Positions 14,729 to 22,243 of a stretch of 29,071 nt of DNA are shown here, piece by piece. The notes beneath the pieces were generated by a model. The model saw only the letters and a list, made by a program, of their open reading frames with translations, ran no database searches and was not told the DNA's origin. The stretch is from contig JAUSIO010000046.1 of the NCBI GenBank assembly GCA_030647845.1, positions 1 through 29,071 on the forward strand, read 5' to 3'. How positions within the stretch are numbered: the first letter of the stretch is position 1; the number at the start of each line of letters is the position of its first letter. The DNA is from a bacterium. Its GTDB lineage: Bacteria > Patescibacteriota > Minisyncoccia > Phycocordibacterales > SBAW01. Position numbers and translations under genes: made by a program.

Positions 14729-16019
14729 CGTTGTCACCAGGTTTGCACCGAGCCCTACGGGAAATCTTAATATAGGGGGAGTCCGAGCGGGTATTTTTGC
14801 GTATTTATTTGCACGACATCAAGGCGGGAGATTTATACTCCGTATTGAGGACACGGACCGTGAGCGCTCAAAAAAAGAGTACGAGGAAAATATTATCGAG
14901 TCACTCCAATGGCTCGGGCTCGAGTACGATGCTCTATACCGCCAAAGCGACCATACCGCACGGTACGAAGAGTTGTTGCACACGTTAGTCGAGCAAAACC
15001 GTGCGTATGTTTCTAAAGAAGAGCACACCGAGAACGGCGGTAGAACGGAGGTCGTCCGTTTTAGAAATCCAAATAAAGTGATACGCTTTGACGATTTGAT
15101 ACACGGGACAATCAGTGTTGATACAACTGAGCTTAAGGATTTTGTTATTGCAAAAAGTTTTACCGAGCCAGTATTTCACTTTACTAATGTTGTGGACGAC
15201 TGGGATGCAGGAGTGACACACGTGGTGCGAGGTGATGACCATATCTCCAATACTCCCCGCCAGATTCTTATTCAAGAAGCGCTCGATGCCCCGAGCATGC
15301 TGTATGCGCATTTGCCTCTCATTCTTGACGGTGACCGAAGTAAACTTTCCAAACGCAAGGGGGCAAAGGCACTGACAGAGTATCGCGACTTAGGATTTAT
15401 ACCTGAGGGTATTTTAAATTTTGATGCTTTTTTGGGCTGGCATCCTGCCCACGATGTGGAGATACTTTCCAAAGCTGAACTCATCGAGCAATTTTCTCTA
15501 GAACGAGTACAAAAAAGCCCGGGCATTTTTAACGAAGAAAAATTGTTGTGGTTTAACCACGAGCACCTAAAAAAACTCTCGGATACAGAATTCGAGATAC
15601 GATTAAAAACATTTTCTAAACAGGAGTTTGATGCTCGGCTGGTGCCGCTTATCAAAGAGCGCGCACAGACGCTTGCAGAAGCTACAGGTCTGCTTGCGGA
15701 ATATGATTTTCTCGACACCGCCTCACCCGACAAAAATCTCCTGCTCCAACAGAGCACGTTGGATGCGGAGACTACAAAAACACATCTGACAGCACTAGTG
15801 GGTATGCTGAAAAAAATAGAGAGCGGGAACTTTACTCAATCACCGGTAAAAGAGGTTGTGTTTCCGTATGCCACAGCGCAGGGTAGGGGAGCGGTGCTGT
15901 GGCCTCTGCGCGTCGCACTCTCGGGCAAGGAGAATTCTCCCGACCCATTTACGCTTGCGGGCTTGTTGGGTAAAGAAAAAACGCTTGCACGCATTGAGAA
16001 AGCGCGGGGATTGCTTTAA
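14718..16019 (+). CDS. gltX: Glutamate--tRNA ligase with NIGG in place of HIGG
   Basis: GluRS attaches glutamate to tRNA-Glu (and to tRNA-Gln where GatCAB is used). The 433 residues start with the PSPTG signature, fixing ATG 14718, which overlaps the murG stop by 11 nt. The longer upstream frame is murG shadow. The second catalytic loop KLSKR is intact near residue 209. The HIGH-equivalent motif reads PSPTGNLNIGG, with Asn18 (AAT) where GluRS enzymes have His. VRGDDHISNTPRQ, the tRNA-binding and active-site region, is normal. The anticodon-binding helices in the C-terminal third are more diverged. Whether Asn supports full activity is unknown. Confidence 0.93.
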   Translation: MNPSVVTRFAPSPTGNLNIGGVRAGIFAYLFARHQGGRFILRIEDTDRERSKKEYEENIIESLQWLGLEYDALYRQSDHTARYEELLHTLVEQNRAYVSKEEHTENGGRTEVVRFRNPNKVIRFDDLIHGTISVDTTELKDFVIAKSFTEPVFHFTNVVDDWDAGVTHVVRGDDHISNTPRQILIQEALDAPSMLYAHLPLILDGDRSKLSKRKGAKALTEYRDLGFIPEGILNFDAFLGWHPAHDVEILSKAELIEQFSLERVQKSPGIFNEEKLLWFNHEHLKKLSDTEFEIRLKTFSKQEFDARLVPLIKERAQTLAEATGLLAEYDFLDTASPDKNLLLQQSTLDAETTKTHLTALVGMLKKIESGNFTQSPVKEVVFPYATAQGRGAVLWPLRVALSGKENSPDPFTLAGLLGKEKTLARIEKARGLL

Positions 16020-16028
16020 ACTAGAGTG
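16017..16028 (+). promoter_or_regulatory. -10 box of the M23 peptidase gene
   Basis: TAAACT (16017-16022), overlapping the gltX stop, ends exactly 6 nt before ATG 16029. It favours that ATG over the GTG at 16026. Confidence 0.45.
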
Positions 16029-17309
16029 ATGCTCAATGCTATACTCTCTTTACTCCTCATCTTTGCGCCTATTGCGTATGCTCAAGTGGCCACTTCGACC
16101 CAGCCCGACCCACTACAAACGCACATAGACGAGAGCACCGTACAAATTGCCCAGCTCAAAATGGAGATTCTCCAACTCCAAACACGACTCACCGAAACTG
16201 GCAAACAAAAACAGACCCTCCAAAGTGCTGTTGCCGCACTTAACCTCAACATTCAAAAAATCACCAAGAGTGTCACGTTGACACAGACACAGATCAAGCA
16301 AAAAGATTCGCAAATATCGACACTCTCGGGTACTATCTCAACTACCACGTCCGAGATGAGTCGGGTACAATTGGCGGTTGGTGACTCACTCCAGCAGTTG
16401 CAGGTACTCGACCAGGAGCCCTTGGCATTTTTATTGCTCGCCGGCAATTCTTTATCATCATTTTTTGACGAGGCAGAAAAACTCTCGGCCCTGCGAATAG
16501 GGTTGGAGGACAAAACAAGACAACTGTCTTCTCTCAAACAGACATTGGTAACCAACAAAAGCGCGGCACAGCAAAAACGCAACGACCTCGCGGCACTGCA
16601 ACAAAACCTCGCGCAACAAAAGCAGAGTCTTGCAGTCGCCCGCGATGCTCAAAGCCAACTGCTCGCAGAAACAAAAAATAAAGAGTCAAACTATCAAGCA
16701 CTCATCGCGCAAAAACAAGCGCAAGAAGCAAAATTTGAGCAAGACCTCGCAAACTACGCCGCACAGCAAAACAAAAGCTTTAACTCGAGTACCCTGCCCT
16801 CTGCCCGCCCCGGTATCCTCCATTGGCCGCTCGACTCTGTCCGTATCACGCAATATTTTGGTAACACTCAATTTGCTACACAAAACCCGCAAATATACGG
16901 CGGCAAGGGTCACAACGCTATAGACTTAGCGGCAAGCCCCGGCACACCAATCAAAGCAGCGCGCGGTGGCACGGTTGTGGGCACCGGTAATACCGATTTG
17001 CAAAAAGGGTGCTACTCCTACGGTAAATGGATATTCATCCAACACGACAATGGGCTCTCAACCCTCTACACGCATCTGTCCGTTATCTCCGCAAGCAAAG
17101 GGCAAGGAGTAGCCGGGGGCCAGGTAATTGGCTACTCCGGTTCAACGGGTTATGCAACCGGGCCGCATCTCCATTTTGGAGTCTACGCAACCGCCGGAAG
17201 CGAAATAGTGCAGTTTACCAAGAGCGTCAACTGCAAGAACGTATCTATACCGGTGGTAAATAACACAACCGCGTACCTCAATCCGCTCTCATATCTGCCC
17301 TCGCTGTAA
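16029..17309 (+). CDS. M23 (LytM) family peptidase with coiled coil, EnvC/NlpD-like
   Basis: This exported protein probably cleaves peptidoglycan cross-links or activates a hydrolase during division. A signal peptide (MLNAILSLLLIFAPIAYA, cleavage after AYA) leads into a long Gln/Lys-rich coiled coil (about residues 25-245). The C-terminal LytM domain has the metal ligands in HNAIDLAASPGTP and in the HLHFGVY motif near residue 384. The intermediate GxTG-type strands (GGTVVGTGN, VIGYSGSTGYATGPHLHF) are typical. A zinc-complete motif suggests an active enzyme, unlike EnvC. It follows the murein and division genes, in keeping with septal wall remodelling. The 426-residue length is usual. Confidence 0.93.
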   Translation: MLNAILSLLLIFAPIAYAQVATSTQPDPLQTHIDESTVQIAQLKMEILQLQTRLTETGKQKQTLQSAVAALNLNIQKITKSVTLTQTQIKQKDSQISTLSGTISTTTSEMSRVQLAVGDSLQQLQVLDQEPLAFLLLAGNSLSSFFDEAEKLSALRIGLEDKTRQLSSLKQTLVTNKSAAQQKRNDLAALQQNLAQQKQSLAVARDAQSQLLAETKNKESNYQALIAQKQAQEAKFEQDLANYAAQQNKSFNSSTLPSARPGILHWPLDSVRITQYFGNTQFATQNPQIYGGKGHNAIDLAASPGTPIKAARGGTVVGTGNTDLQKGCYSYGKWIFIQHDNGLSTLYTHLSVISASKGQGVAGGQVIGYSGSTGYATGPHLHFGVYATAGSEIVQFTKSVNCKNVSIPVVNNTTAYLNPLSYLPSL

Positions 17310-17341
17310 TACAACACAGGGAGGATGTCTCGTTGGTATGA

Positions 17342-17355
17342 TATACTGCCCTGCG
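17342..17355 (+). promoter_or_regulatory. Extended -10 promoter of the ABC ATPase gene
   Basis: TGATATACT (17339-17347) is an extended -10. It ends 8 nt before ATG 17356. The in-frame ATG at 17338 overlaps the promoter and is therefore unlikely to be used. Confidence 0.55.
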
Positions 17356-18129
17356 ATGCCTCTCGCCGTTTCGATACAGAACCTCCACAAAACCTACGGG
17401 GGCACCATGGAAGCGCTCAAAGGTGTCGACCTCTCGATAGTCGAGGGCGATTTTTTTGCACTCCTTGGACCAAATGGGGCAGGGAAGACCACTATAATCA
17501 GCATACTGACCGGGTTGGTAGTCAAAACAAGCGGCGATGTGCGCGTGTTTGGCGCGTCACTGGACACAGACTCTAGCCGGGCAAAATCATATATCGGTGT
17601 GGTGCCACAAGAATTTAATTTTAACATATTCGAAAAAGTGCTCGACATCGTGGTTAATCAAGCGGGCTACTACGGCGTGCCGCGCGCCGAAGCGCTCAAA
17701 CGCGCCGAGGTGGTACTGCAAGAGTTGGGGCTGTGGGAAAAACGCGCCGAGATGGCACAAAAACTCTCCGGTGGTATGAAGCGGCGCTTGATGATAGCGC
17801 GCGCCCTGGTGCATCGCCCGCGGCTCTTGATACTCGACGAGCCAACCGCCGGCGTCGATGTCGAGCTACGCCGTAGTATGTGGGATTTTTTGAGAACACT
17901 AAACGCAGAGGGCACTACCATTATCCTTACCACGCACTACCTAGAGGAAGCAGAGCAACTCTGTCGCAACGTTGCCGTTATACATAAAGGGGAAATAGTC
18001 GCAAACGAACCGATGGAGACACTCTTGCGTCACCATGGAGACAAACGTCTTGAAGATATTTTTATTGAACTTGTTCAAGGCGACGCCTTAACACCAGGGC
18101 TCTCCAAGGCGTCGCCTTTAAACCAATAA
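17356..18129 (+). CDS. ABC-2 type exporter, ATP-binding subunit
   Basis: This is the ATPase of a two-gene ABC exporter; the substrate is unknown. The 257 residues contain Walker A GPNGAGKT at 38-45, a Q-loop (VVPQEFNFN), the signature LSGGMKRR, Walker B LLILDEP, a D-loop and the switch His in LTTHYLEEAE. The sequence resembles YadG/NodI/CcmA-type drug or polysaccharide exporters. The permease starts 1 bp after the stop, so the two form an operon. The C-terminus carries a palindrome (18077-18118) that encodes the final GDALTPGLSKASPL. It lies after the last conserved segment, so the ATPase core is unaffected. Confidence 0.94.
   Translation: MPLAVSIQNLHKTYGGTMEALKGVDLSIVEGDFFALLGPNGAGKTTIISILTGLVVKTSGDVRVFGASLDTDSSRAKSYIGVVPQEFNFNIFEKVLDIVVNQAGYYGVPRAEALKRAEVVLQELGLWEKRAEMAQKLSGGMKRRLMIARALVHRPRLLILDEPTAGVDVELRRSMWDFLRTLNAEGTTIILTTHYLEEAEQLCRNVAVIHKGEIVANEPMETLLRHHGDKRLEDIFIELVQGDALTPGLSKASPLNQ
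18077..18118. repeat. Palindromic element family A, intact copy in ABC ATPase gene
   Basis: AAGGCGACGCCTT (18077-18089) pairs perfectly with AAGGCGTCGCCTT (18106-18118) around a 16-nt loop AACACCAGGGCTCTCC. It supplies the C-terminal peptide. The copy at 27473 is in the opposite orientation, with a nearly identical loop. Confidence 0.8.
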
Positions 18130-18130
18130 T

Positions 18131-18904
18131 ATGGACTCTTCCCGCATACTTATTGCTTACTACACTATCGTCCGCAAAGACGTCGTACGGATGTTGCGTT
18201 TGTGGAAGCAGACCTTTTTGCCCTCAGTCACAACGACAACACTCTACTTTTTGGTGTTTGGTACCTTTATAGGCTCGCAACTCACTGCGATACACGGCTT
18301 TTCCTACATCCAGTTTATCGTACCGGGGCTCGTGATGATGTCTATCATCACAAACGCCTACAGCAACACCTCGACCGCGCTGTTTATGGCAAAATTCCAA
18401 CGCAACCTCGACGAGATGCTGGTCTCTCCCACGCCCGAGTGGGTGATTGTCTTGGGGTACGTTACCGCTGGTATCGTGCGTGGGCTTATCATCGGCATAC
18501 TGGTTTTGTTGACTTCACTCTTTTTTACCCACCTGTTGGTCCACAATATATTGGTGCTGTTTAGCGCGCTTATACTCACCTGCGTGCTCTTTTCGCTCGC
18601 TGGGTTCCTCAACGCAATGTTTGCCGAGAGTTTTGACTCGATAGCAATCGTGCCAACTTTTATATTAACGCCACTGACCTACCTCGGCGGTGTTTTTTAC
18701 TCCATCGAGCAGTTCCCACACGTTTGGCAAAGCGTGTCGCTCCTAAACCCGATACTGTATATGGTCAATGCGTTTCGGTACGGATTCCTTGGTATTTCCG
18801 ACGTCAACATCGGCATGGCGTTTGTTGTTCTTATATCGCTAACAATCCTACTACTTGGTATGATACTGTGGCTCTTTAAAAAAGGAGCGGGACTCAAGCG
18901 GTAA
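18131..18904 (+). CDS. ABC-2 type exporter, permease subunit
   Basis: The 257-residue integral membrane protein has six hydrophobic segments, as expected for an ABC-2 permease. The family region around FQRNLDEMLVSPTPEWVIVLGYV, a cytoplasmic amphipathic stretch before the third helix, and the late FYSIEQFPHVWQSVSLLNPILYMVNAFRYGFLG loop are characteristic (YadH-like). It pairs with the ATPase 1 bp upstream to form an exporter. The palindrome at the ATPase end supplies a TAAACC ending 6 nt before this ATG, which might act as a weak promoter. The gene ends 1 bp from the convergent minus-strand stop, with no clear terminator between. Confidence 0.92.
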   Translation: MDSSRILIAYYTIVRKDVVRMLRLWKQTFLPSVTTTTLYFLVFGTFIGSQLTAIHGFSYIQFIVPGLVMMSIITNAYSNTSTALFMAKFQRNLDEMLVSPTPEWVIVLGYVTAGIVRGLIIGILVLLTSLFFTHLLVHNILVLFSALILTCVLFSLAGFLNAMFAESFDSIAIVPTFILTPLTYLGGVFYSIEQFPHVWQSVSLLNPILYMVNAFRYGFLGISDVNIGMAFVVLISLTILLLGMILWLFKKGAGLKR

Positions 18905-18905
18905 T

Positions 18906-19565
18906 TTAGTAGGGTTTGCGCGCACCTTTCTTCCACTCGACAAGCTCGCTCGCCGCTCTCTCAATCGGGGAAGCCCTGCGCAATCCTGCTAATACTTTTT
19001 TTGGTGCAATAGGGAAGTGCTTGGAGATATCAAGGTCCTCGGCGACCCATTCAAGATTTTTTTCTGCTGTCACCCAGCACTCTGGTTTGTAGCGGCGCAA
19101 GTCAAAGAGGCGAGAATAGGCGAGCAGTGTTTTTTTGCCGTTGGACATATAGTATTCGTGCATATAGGACATTGTGAGTTCGCGCACACTCCGGTACACC
19201 GGGTCACGCCAGCGCAAAATCATGTGGTTAGTTTTGCTTATTGCACCCCACAGATTGTTTTGTTTAAATAGGGTCACTACATGGTCTTCGTCTTGTACGC
19301 TGGTCTGCAGGTCAAGCAAGAGTGGGGGAGAGCCGTGGTAGGCAAGGGCGGCGGCGGCAAACAGTGCCGCCTCTATACAGTGTGCCTTTTTCTCTCGTAG
19401 TACGCGCCGCGGCGACATCAAGGTCTCCCCTCTCTCTTCAAAATTAATTTCGAGTGTGTCTAAATAGTCTTGTATCTTTTGCGGGGTAGTGAGTTTTTTA
19501 AACACCCGACACTCCGCGGGGGAGAGAAGTGCCTGCACTTTTTTTGTATACGCCATTTGTTGCAT
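18906..19565 (-). CDS. Hypothetical protein, possible transglutaminase-like cysteine-protease fold
   Basis: The 219-residue protein has no name I can give. A stretch near residues 51-80 reads SPRRVLREKKAHCIEAALF, then AAAALAYHGSPPLLLDL. A helix beginning with Cys followed by a small-residue-rich run is how transglutaminase-like folds place their nucleophile. The following DEDHVVTLF and the ISKTNH segments could supply the His and acid. This assignment is inference. No membrane segment or signal peptide is seen, so it is probably cytoplasmic. TAGAAT at 19577-19572 ends 6 nt before ATG 19565, which fixes the start ahead of the second ATG (MAYTKK). Confidence 0.8.
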   Translation of the reverse strand: MQQMAYTKKVQALLSPAECRVFKKLTTPQKIQDYLDTLEINFEERGETLMSPRRVLREKKAHCIEAALFAAAALAYHGSPPLLLDLQTSVQDEDHVVTLFKQNNLWGAISKTNHMILRWRDPVYRSVRELTMSYMHEYYMSNGKKTLLAYSRLFDLRRYKPECWVTAEKNLEWVAEDLDISKHFPIAPKKVLAGLRRASPIERAASELVEWKKGARKPY

Positions 19566-19571
19566 CCGTGT

Positions 19572-19577
19572 ATTCTA
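19572..19577 (-). promoter_or_regulatory. -10 box of the 219-aa gene
   Basis: TAGAAT on the minus strand, spaced 6 nt from ATG 19565: another predicted leaderless start. Confidence 0.45.
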
Positions 19578-19658
19578 CCATCCGCGCGGTTATATCCACG
19601 TCGCACATTGTTTCTTTTCCGACGTGTCATCCTACGGAAGCCATAAAAAATAATGGAG

Positions 19659-19670
19659 TATACTAGAGGC
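19659..19670 (+). promoter_or_regulatory. -10 box of the DoxX-like gene
   Basis: TATACT (19659-19664) ends exactly 6 nt before ATG 19671. It excludes the in-frame ATG 19653, which would lie upstream of the transcription start. Confidence 0.55.
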
Positions 19671-20051
19671 ATGCAAGATTGGCCGCGGGCGTATGCCCCA
19701 CTCTTGGGGCGGATATTGGTTGGCGGATTTTTCCTTTGGAACGGTATCCAACAAATTCTCAATCTCGACAGAATGGTCGGTATTTTTACACAGACCGGAT
19801 TGCCACAGCCGACGTACCTGGCGCTCGGCGTGGCTACACTTGAGATAGTGGCGGCTATACTGTTGGTAGTCGGGTTTAAGACTCGCTTGAGTGCCGCTGT
19901 ACTTGTGTTGTATACACTCGTAGCATCGGTCCTGCTTATATACATCCCCGGTCCGGGCAACACGCAGATATTTCTTGAAAATATGGCGGTCGTTGGCGGT
20001 CTCTTGTACATCTGTGCGTACGGTTCCGGGGCGTGGAGTACCGACCGATAA
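19671..20051 (+). CDS. DoxX-family membrane protein
   Basis: A 126-residue protein with four hydrophobic segments. The conserved N-terminal stretch LLGRILVGGFFLWNGIQQI matches the DoxX/SURF4-like fold, as does LGVATLEIVAAILLVVGFKTRLSAAVL in the middle. Members have been linked to quinone or thiosulfate oxidation and redox stress, but most are uncharacterised and no function can be assigned here. ATG 19671 follows a leaderless-type -10 box. The gene stands alone and ends in a strong bidirectional hairpin shared with the convergent lysozyme-like gene. Confidence 0.85.
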   Translation: MQDWPRAYAPLLGRILVGGFFLWNGIQQILNLDRMVGIFTQTGLPQPTYLALGVATLEIVAAILLVVGFKTRLSAAVLVLYTLVASVLLIYIPGPGNTQIFLENMAVVGGLLYICAYGSGAWSTDR

Positions 20052-20056
20052 ACGCA

Positions 20057-20116
20057 ACAAAACCTTCTGCGTAGGAGTTAGGAGCCCGTTCATCTCTCCG
20101 AAGCAGAAGGTTTTGT
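20057..20116. terminator. Bidirectional hairpin terminator between convergent genes
   Basis: ACAAAACCTTCTGC (20057-20070) pairs perfectly over 14 bp with GCAGAAGGTTTTGT (20103-20116). An inner GGAG/CTCC pair may extend the stem. The A/T-rich outer ends provide U-rich tails in both directions. It separates the DoxX-like gene from the lysozyme-like gene. Confidence 0.75.
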
Positions 20117-20126
20117 GTAGTTTTAG

Positions 20127-20549
20127 TTATTTTGACGCAAGAGCAAGCACCTTTGCGTTTTGGGTTTTGCCCCAACACGCCTCCGACGACGCCCACGGCA
20201 CGGTACCTTCTTTTTCAAACAAATAGCGGGCGTAGGCAACATTACCTGGTATGGTGTAGATATCAATCCCCATCTTCTTTGCGGTGTCGAGATGGTAGTG
20301 CTCGTTGATTTGCATCACACCGACATCCTGGTTATTTTTGGTTCCACGATACACGGCGCCGTTTTTGTTAAACTGGCGGAAGTGCGATTCGCATTGCGCG
20401 ATGTCTACCATAATCGGCTGGTCGGCAAAGTACTCAACAACGTATTCCTTGAGCGTTTGGGCCTGCGGTGCGGTTTGCAAAGCAGGTTCTGTAGCTTGTG
20501 TGTTAAACGCTGCAGAGAGCGCCAACGCGAGACCAACAGTAAAAGGCAT
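20127..20549 (-). CDS. Exported lysozyme-like (SLT-type) protein
   Basis: A 140-residue secreted protein with a short signal peptide (residues 1 to about 19, cut near ALSAAFN). The domain matches the lysozyme-like/soluble lytic transglycosylase fold common in CPR genomes. A catalytic Glu lies in IAQCESHFRQF, followed by GVMQINEHYH and GNVAYARYLFEKEG, then a WASSEACW end. The Glu followed by Ser (ES) is the usual lytic transglycosylase signature. It likely cuts glycan strands for wall turnover or penetration of a host wall; the latter is inference. Unlike most genes here, no -10 box at the 6-nt spacing precedes it. A TATAAA ends only 2 nt upstream, so a longer leader is possible. Confidence 0.85.
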   Translation of the reverse strand: MPFTVGLALALSAAFNTQATEPALQTAPQAQTLKEYVVEYFADQPIMVDIAQCESHFRQFNKNGAVYRGTKNNQDVGVMQINEHYHLDTAKKMGIDIYTIPGNVAYARYLFEKEGTVPWASSEACWGKTQNAKVLALASK

Positions 20550-20796
20550 AGTTTATATTCGTGAGAAGTAAGTGACCTATCCTGCTTCGCTAAAGCTACG
20601 CAGGACTTTTTGCTGTATAGGCAAAAAGAAAACCTCGGCTCGACCGCCAGAGGCACTAAAACAGTAGCATATTTTTGTCAAGAGCGTCAAGCGGGGAGCT
20701 TGACACAAAAACCCCCTACCCCATACCCCGCTGTGTATAAGCACGCCCCTGCCTGCCGGCAGGCAGGTTGACGCCAAAATAACGTTATTTTACAAA
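20550..20796. other. Hairpin-rich intergenic region
   Basis: No gene is visible. Going up: TCCTGC/GCAGGA (20580-20605); CTTTTTGC/GCAAAAAG (20606-20628); a minus-strand terminator-like hairpin with T run (20629-20653); GTCAAGC/GCTTGAC (20686-20704); a family C palindrome (20748-20767); and a perfect AAAATAAC/GTTATTTT (20776-20791). A TTGACA on the minus strand (20681-20676) has only a poor TAGTGC partner. Confidence 0.5.
20748..20767. repeat. Palindromic element family C, intergenic copy
   Basis: CCTGCCTGCC/GGCAGGCAGG, a perfect 20-bp palindrome. It extends the arms of the in-gene copies by one base pair but has CG in place of GC at the centre. Confidence 0.75.
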
Positions 20797-20826
20797 GAAA
20801 AAACCTCTCCAATTATATGGAGAGGT
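20797..20826 (-). terminator. Terminator of the PurM-like gene
   Basis: On the minus strand: ACCTCTCC, 8-nt loop, GGAGAGGT, then a T run. The gene's TAA stop sits in the loop, as in two other minus-strand genes in this window. Confidence 0.8.
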
Positions 20827-22045
20827 CGTGTGGACCCCACTCAATACCGTTTGGCAAAGAGACCCGCTTTTCCCCACAGGTATAGATGTTGCCCGCCTGA
20901 TAGGCCTCAAAACCACCGGCTTTGGCGATAGTAATCACCCGCTCTGCCTCATGCGGCGGTACATAGAGTGCGTAGCCAGGCCCCATGTTGAAGGTCTCGT
21001 ACGCCTCTTTGTCGCTTATTGGCCCCCACTTCTGCATAGACTCGAAGATAGGGAGTTTTGGCGGCAAGCGGTCGACCATATACGCAAACGGGTAGTTTGG
21101 TCTCATGAGCTTGCGCAGACCGTGCCCAGTGATATTAACCGCGTAGTGGAGTTCACAGTCAGCCAGTAGGCAATCCTCGACAAGAGTGCTGTAGAGTGGT
21201 GTCGGGTCGAGCAACGCTTCGCCGAAAGTCCGACCATCGTTCATCTTGGTAAGATAGCCATCGGGAAGTACCTTACGAACTTCCATGCCAAAAATATAGC
21301 GAATATCCTCTTTCCACCCGTGCATTGGGCGCGTTGCGATGGCCCGAGCTAAGCTTAGGCCGTTGGCATGGATGCCGTTACCCATGACGAAGACGATTGC
21401 ATCGCCCTCCTGTATAAGGCTACCGTCGCTAAAGCTTTCTGGGTCATCGTGCAATGATATTCCAGTCGCAGAACCCGAAAGGGAAAAGACATCCGGATAG
21501 AGAAGACCCTTGAGCACGGAAGTTTCTCCACCGCCCCACACGCACCGCACATCGATGCAGGCATCACGCCAACCCTTGATGATTGCTTGGGAGGGGGGGA
21601 TGTCCTTGAACCAGTTAGACGAGCCGACCTCGAGCAACATATTGATGGTCTGCGGCACGACACCACCAGTTGCAGCATCGTTGACTATCATGGCGACCGC
21701 ATCTTGTGGCAGGTTGCGGTAGTACTTTGGGTCACCCGTGAGCTTGTACATCGCGTCGGCAACCAAGCTTTTGGTACCGAGTGTCTCGACCAAGTGCCCA
21801 GACACACTCCACGAATGCAAACCTAGACGATGTCGCTCATCAGCACCCAGAATCTGGCGGCTGAGAAAAACACTCCCACCGCGACTCCTCTTGAGCGGCT
21901 CAAAACCGAATCGGCCTTTTGCCAGTGTGGTTTCTGTCTCCCATGCTGCCCTTGATGCAGCCTTTTTAAACTGGTCGAGGCCTCCAGTGTAATTAACACC
22001 AGCATCTTTGTAGCTAATTTCTCCGCCGCCCACAGTCGCCTCCAT
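20813..22045 (-). CDS. purM: PurM-like phosphoribosylformylglycinamidine cyclo-ligase (AIR synthase)
   Basis: This is a member of the PurM/AIR-synthase superfamily; PurM makes aminoimidazole ribotide with ATP in de novo purine synthesis. The 410 residues begin ISYKDAGVNY, the family start. Later signatures include GGGETSVL, MGNGIHANGLSLAR, ITGHGLRKLM and FNMGPGYALYVP. The protein is about 60 residues longer than typical PurM (~345), mainly in the N-terminal half. No other purine gene lies nearby. Most CPR genomes lack full purine synthesis, so the role may be a partial or altered pathway. TAAAAT (22058-22053) ends 7 nt before the ATG. The stop lies inside its own terminator loop. Confidence 0.88.
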   Translation of the reverse strand: MEATVGGGEISYKDAGVNYTGGLDQFKKAASRAAWETETTLAKGRFGFEPLKRSRGGSVFLSRQILGADERHRLGLHSWSVSGHLVETLGTKSLVADAMYKLTGDPKYYRNLPQDAVAMIVNDAATGGVVPQTINMLLEVGSSNWFKDIPPSQAIIKGWRDACIDVRCVWGGGETSVLKGLLYPDVFSLSGSATGISLHDDPESFSDGSLIQEGDAIVFVMGNGIHANGLSLARAIATRPMHGWKEDIRYIFGMEVRKVLPDGYLTKMNDGRTFGEALLDPTPLYSTLVEDCLLADCELHYAVNITGHGLRKLMRPNYPFAYMVDRLPPKLPIFESMQKWGPISDKEAYETFNMGPGYALYVPPHEAERVITIAKAGGFEAYQAGNIYTCGEKRVSLPNGIEWGPHDLSI

Positions 22046-22058
22046 ACATAGTATTTTA
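22046..22058 (-). promoter_or_regulatory. -10 box of the PurM-like gene
   Basis: TAAAAT on the minus strand, 7 nt from ATG 22045. A second TATAAT (22096-22091) could start a longer leader of about 40 nt. Confidence 0.4.
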
Positions 22059-22109
22059 AGAAAGTACGTCTAAAGTCAGCGTAACAAAAAATTATAAAAA
22101 CACAATCTC

Positions 22110-22127
22110 TCGGGCTGCCGGGAATTG
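22110..22127 (-). repeat. 18-nt duplicate of the tRNA-Pro 3' end
   Basis: TCGGGCTGCCGGGAATTG occurs here and at 22244-22261, where it forms the 3' acceptor strand and part of the T arm of tRNA-Pro. Integrase attachment sites commonly use tRNA 3' ends, so this may be an att remnant. Confidence 0.55.
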
Positions 22128-22226
22128 GTCACGAGTTCCCTTCGGGACTCTCGACCCCGCCTCGCAGCCGCCAAGGCGGCATGCTCCGGCCTTCAATTCC
22201 GGACGCACGCAAAGCAGTTTGCGTGC
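22110..22226. other. Hairpin-rich segment after tRNA-Pro, possible ncRNA or att remnant
   Basis: No gene fits. Going up from the PurM side: the 18-nt tRNA 3'-end repeat (22110-22127); an imperfect GGTC..GACC hairpin (22127-22156); GCCGCC-AA-GGCGGC (22167-22180); CCGG/CCGG (22186-22202); and a perfect 9-bp stem with a 4-nt loop (22205-22226). The density of stems suggests a transcribed structured RNA on the minus strand after the tRNA, or a degraded element. It resembles no named RNA family to my eye. Confidence 0.45.
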
Positions 22227-22243
22227 TCATCTCCTCACTACGT

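Noticed and set aside
16029..18904. M23 peptidase plus ABC pair as an FtsEX-EnvC system
   Set aside because: The permease is ABC-2 type with about six hydrophobic segments and no FtsX-type external domain. The ABC genes also have their own promoter.
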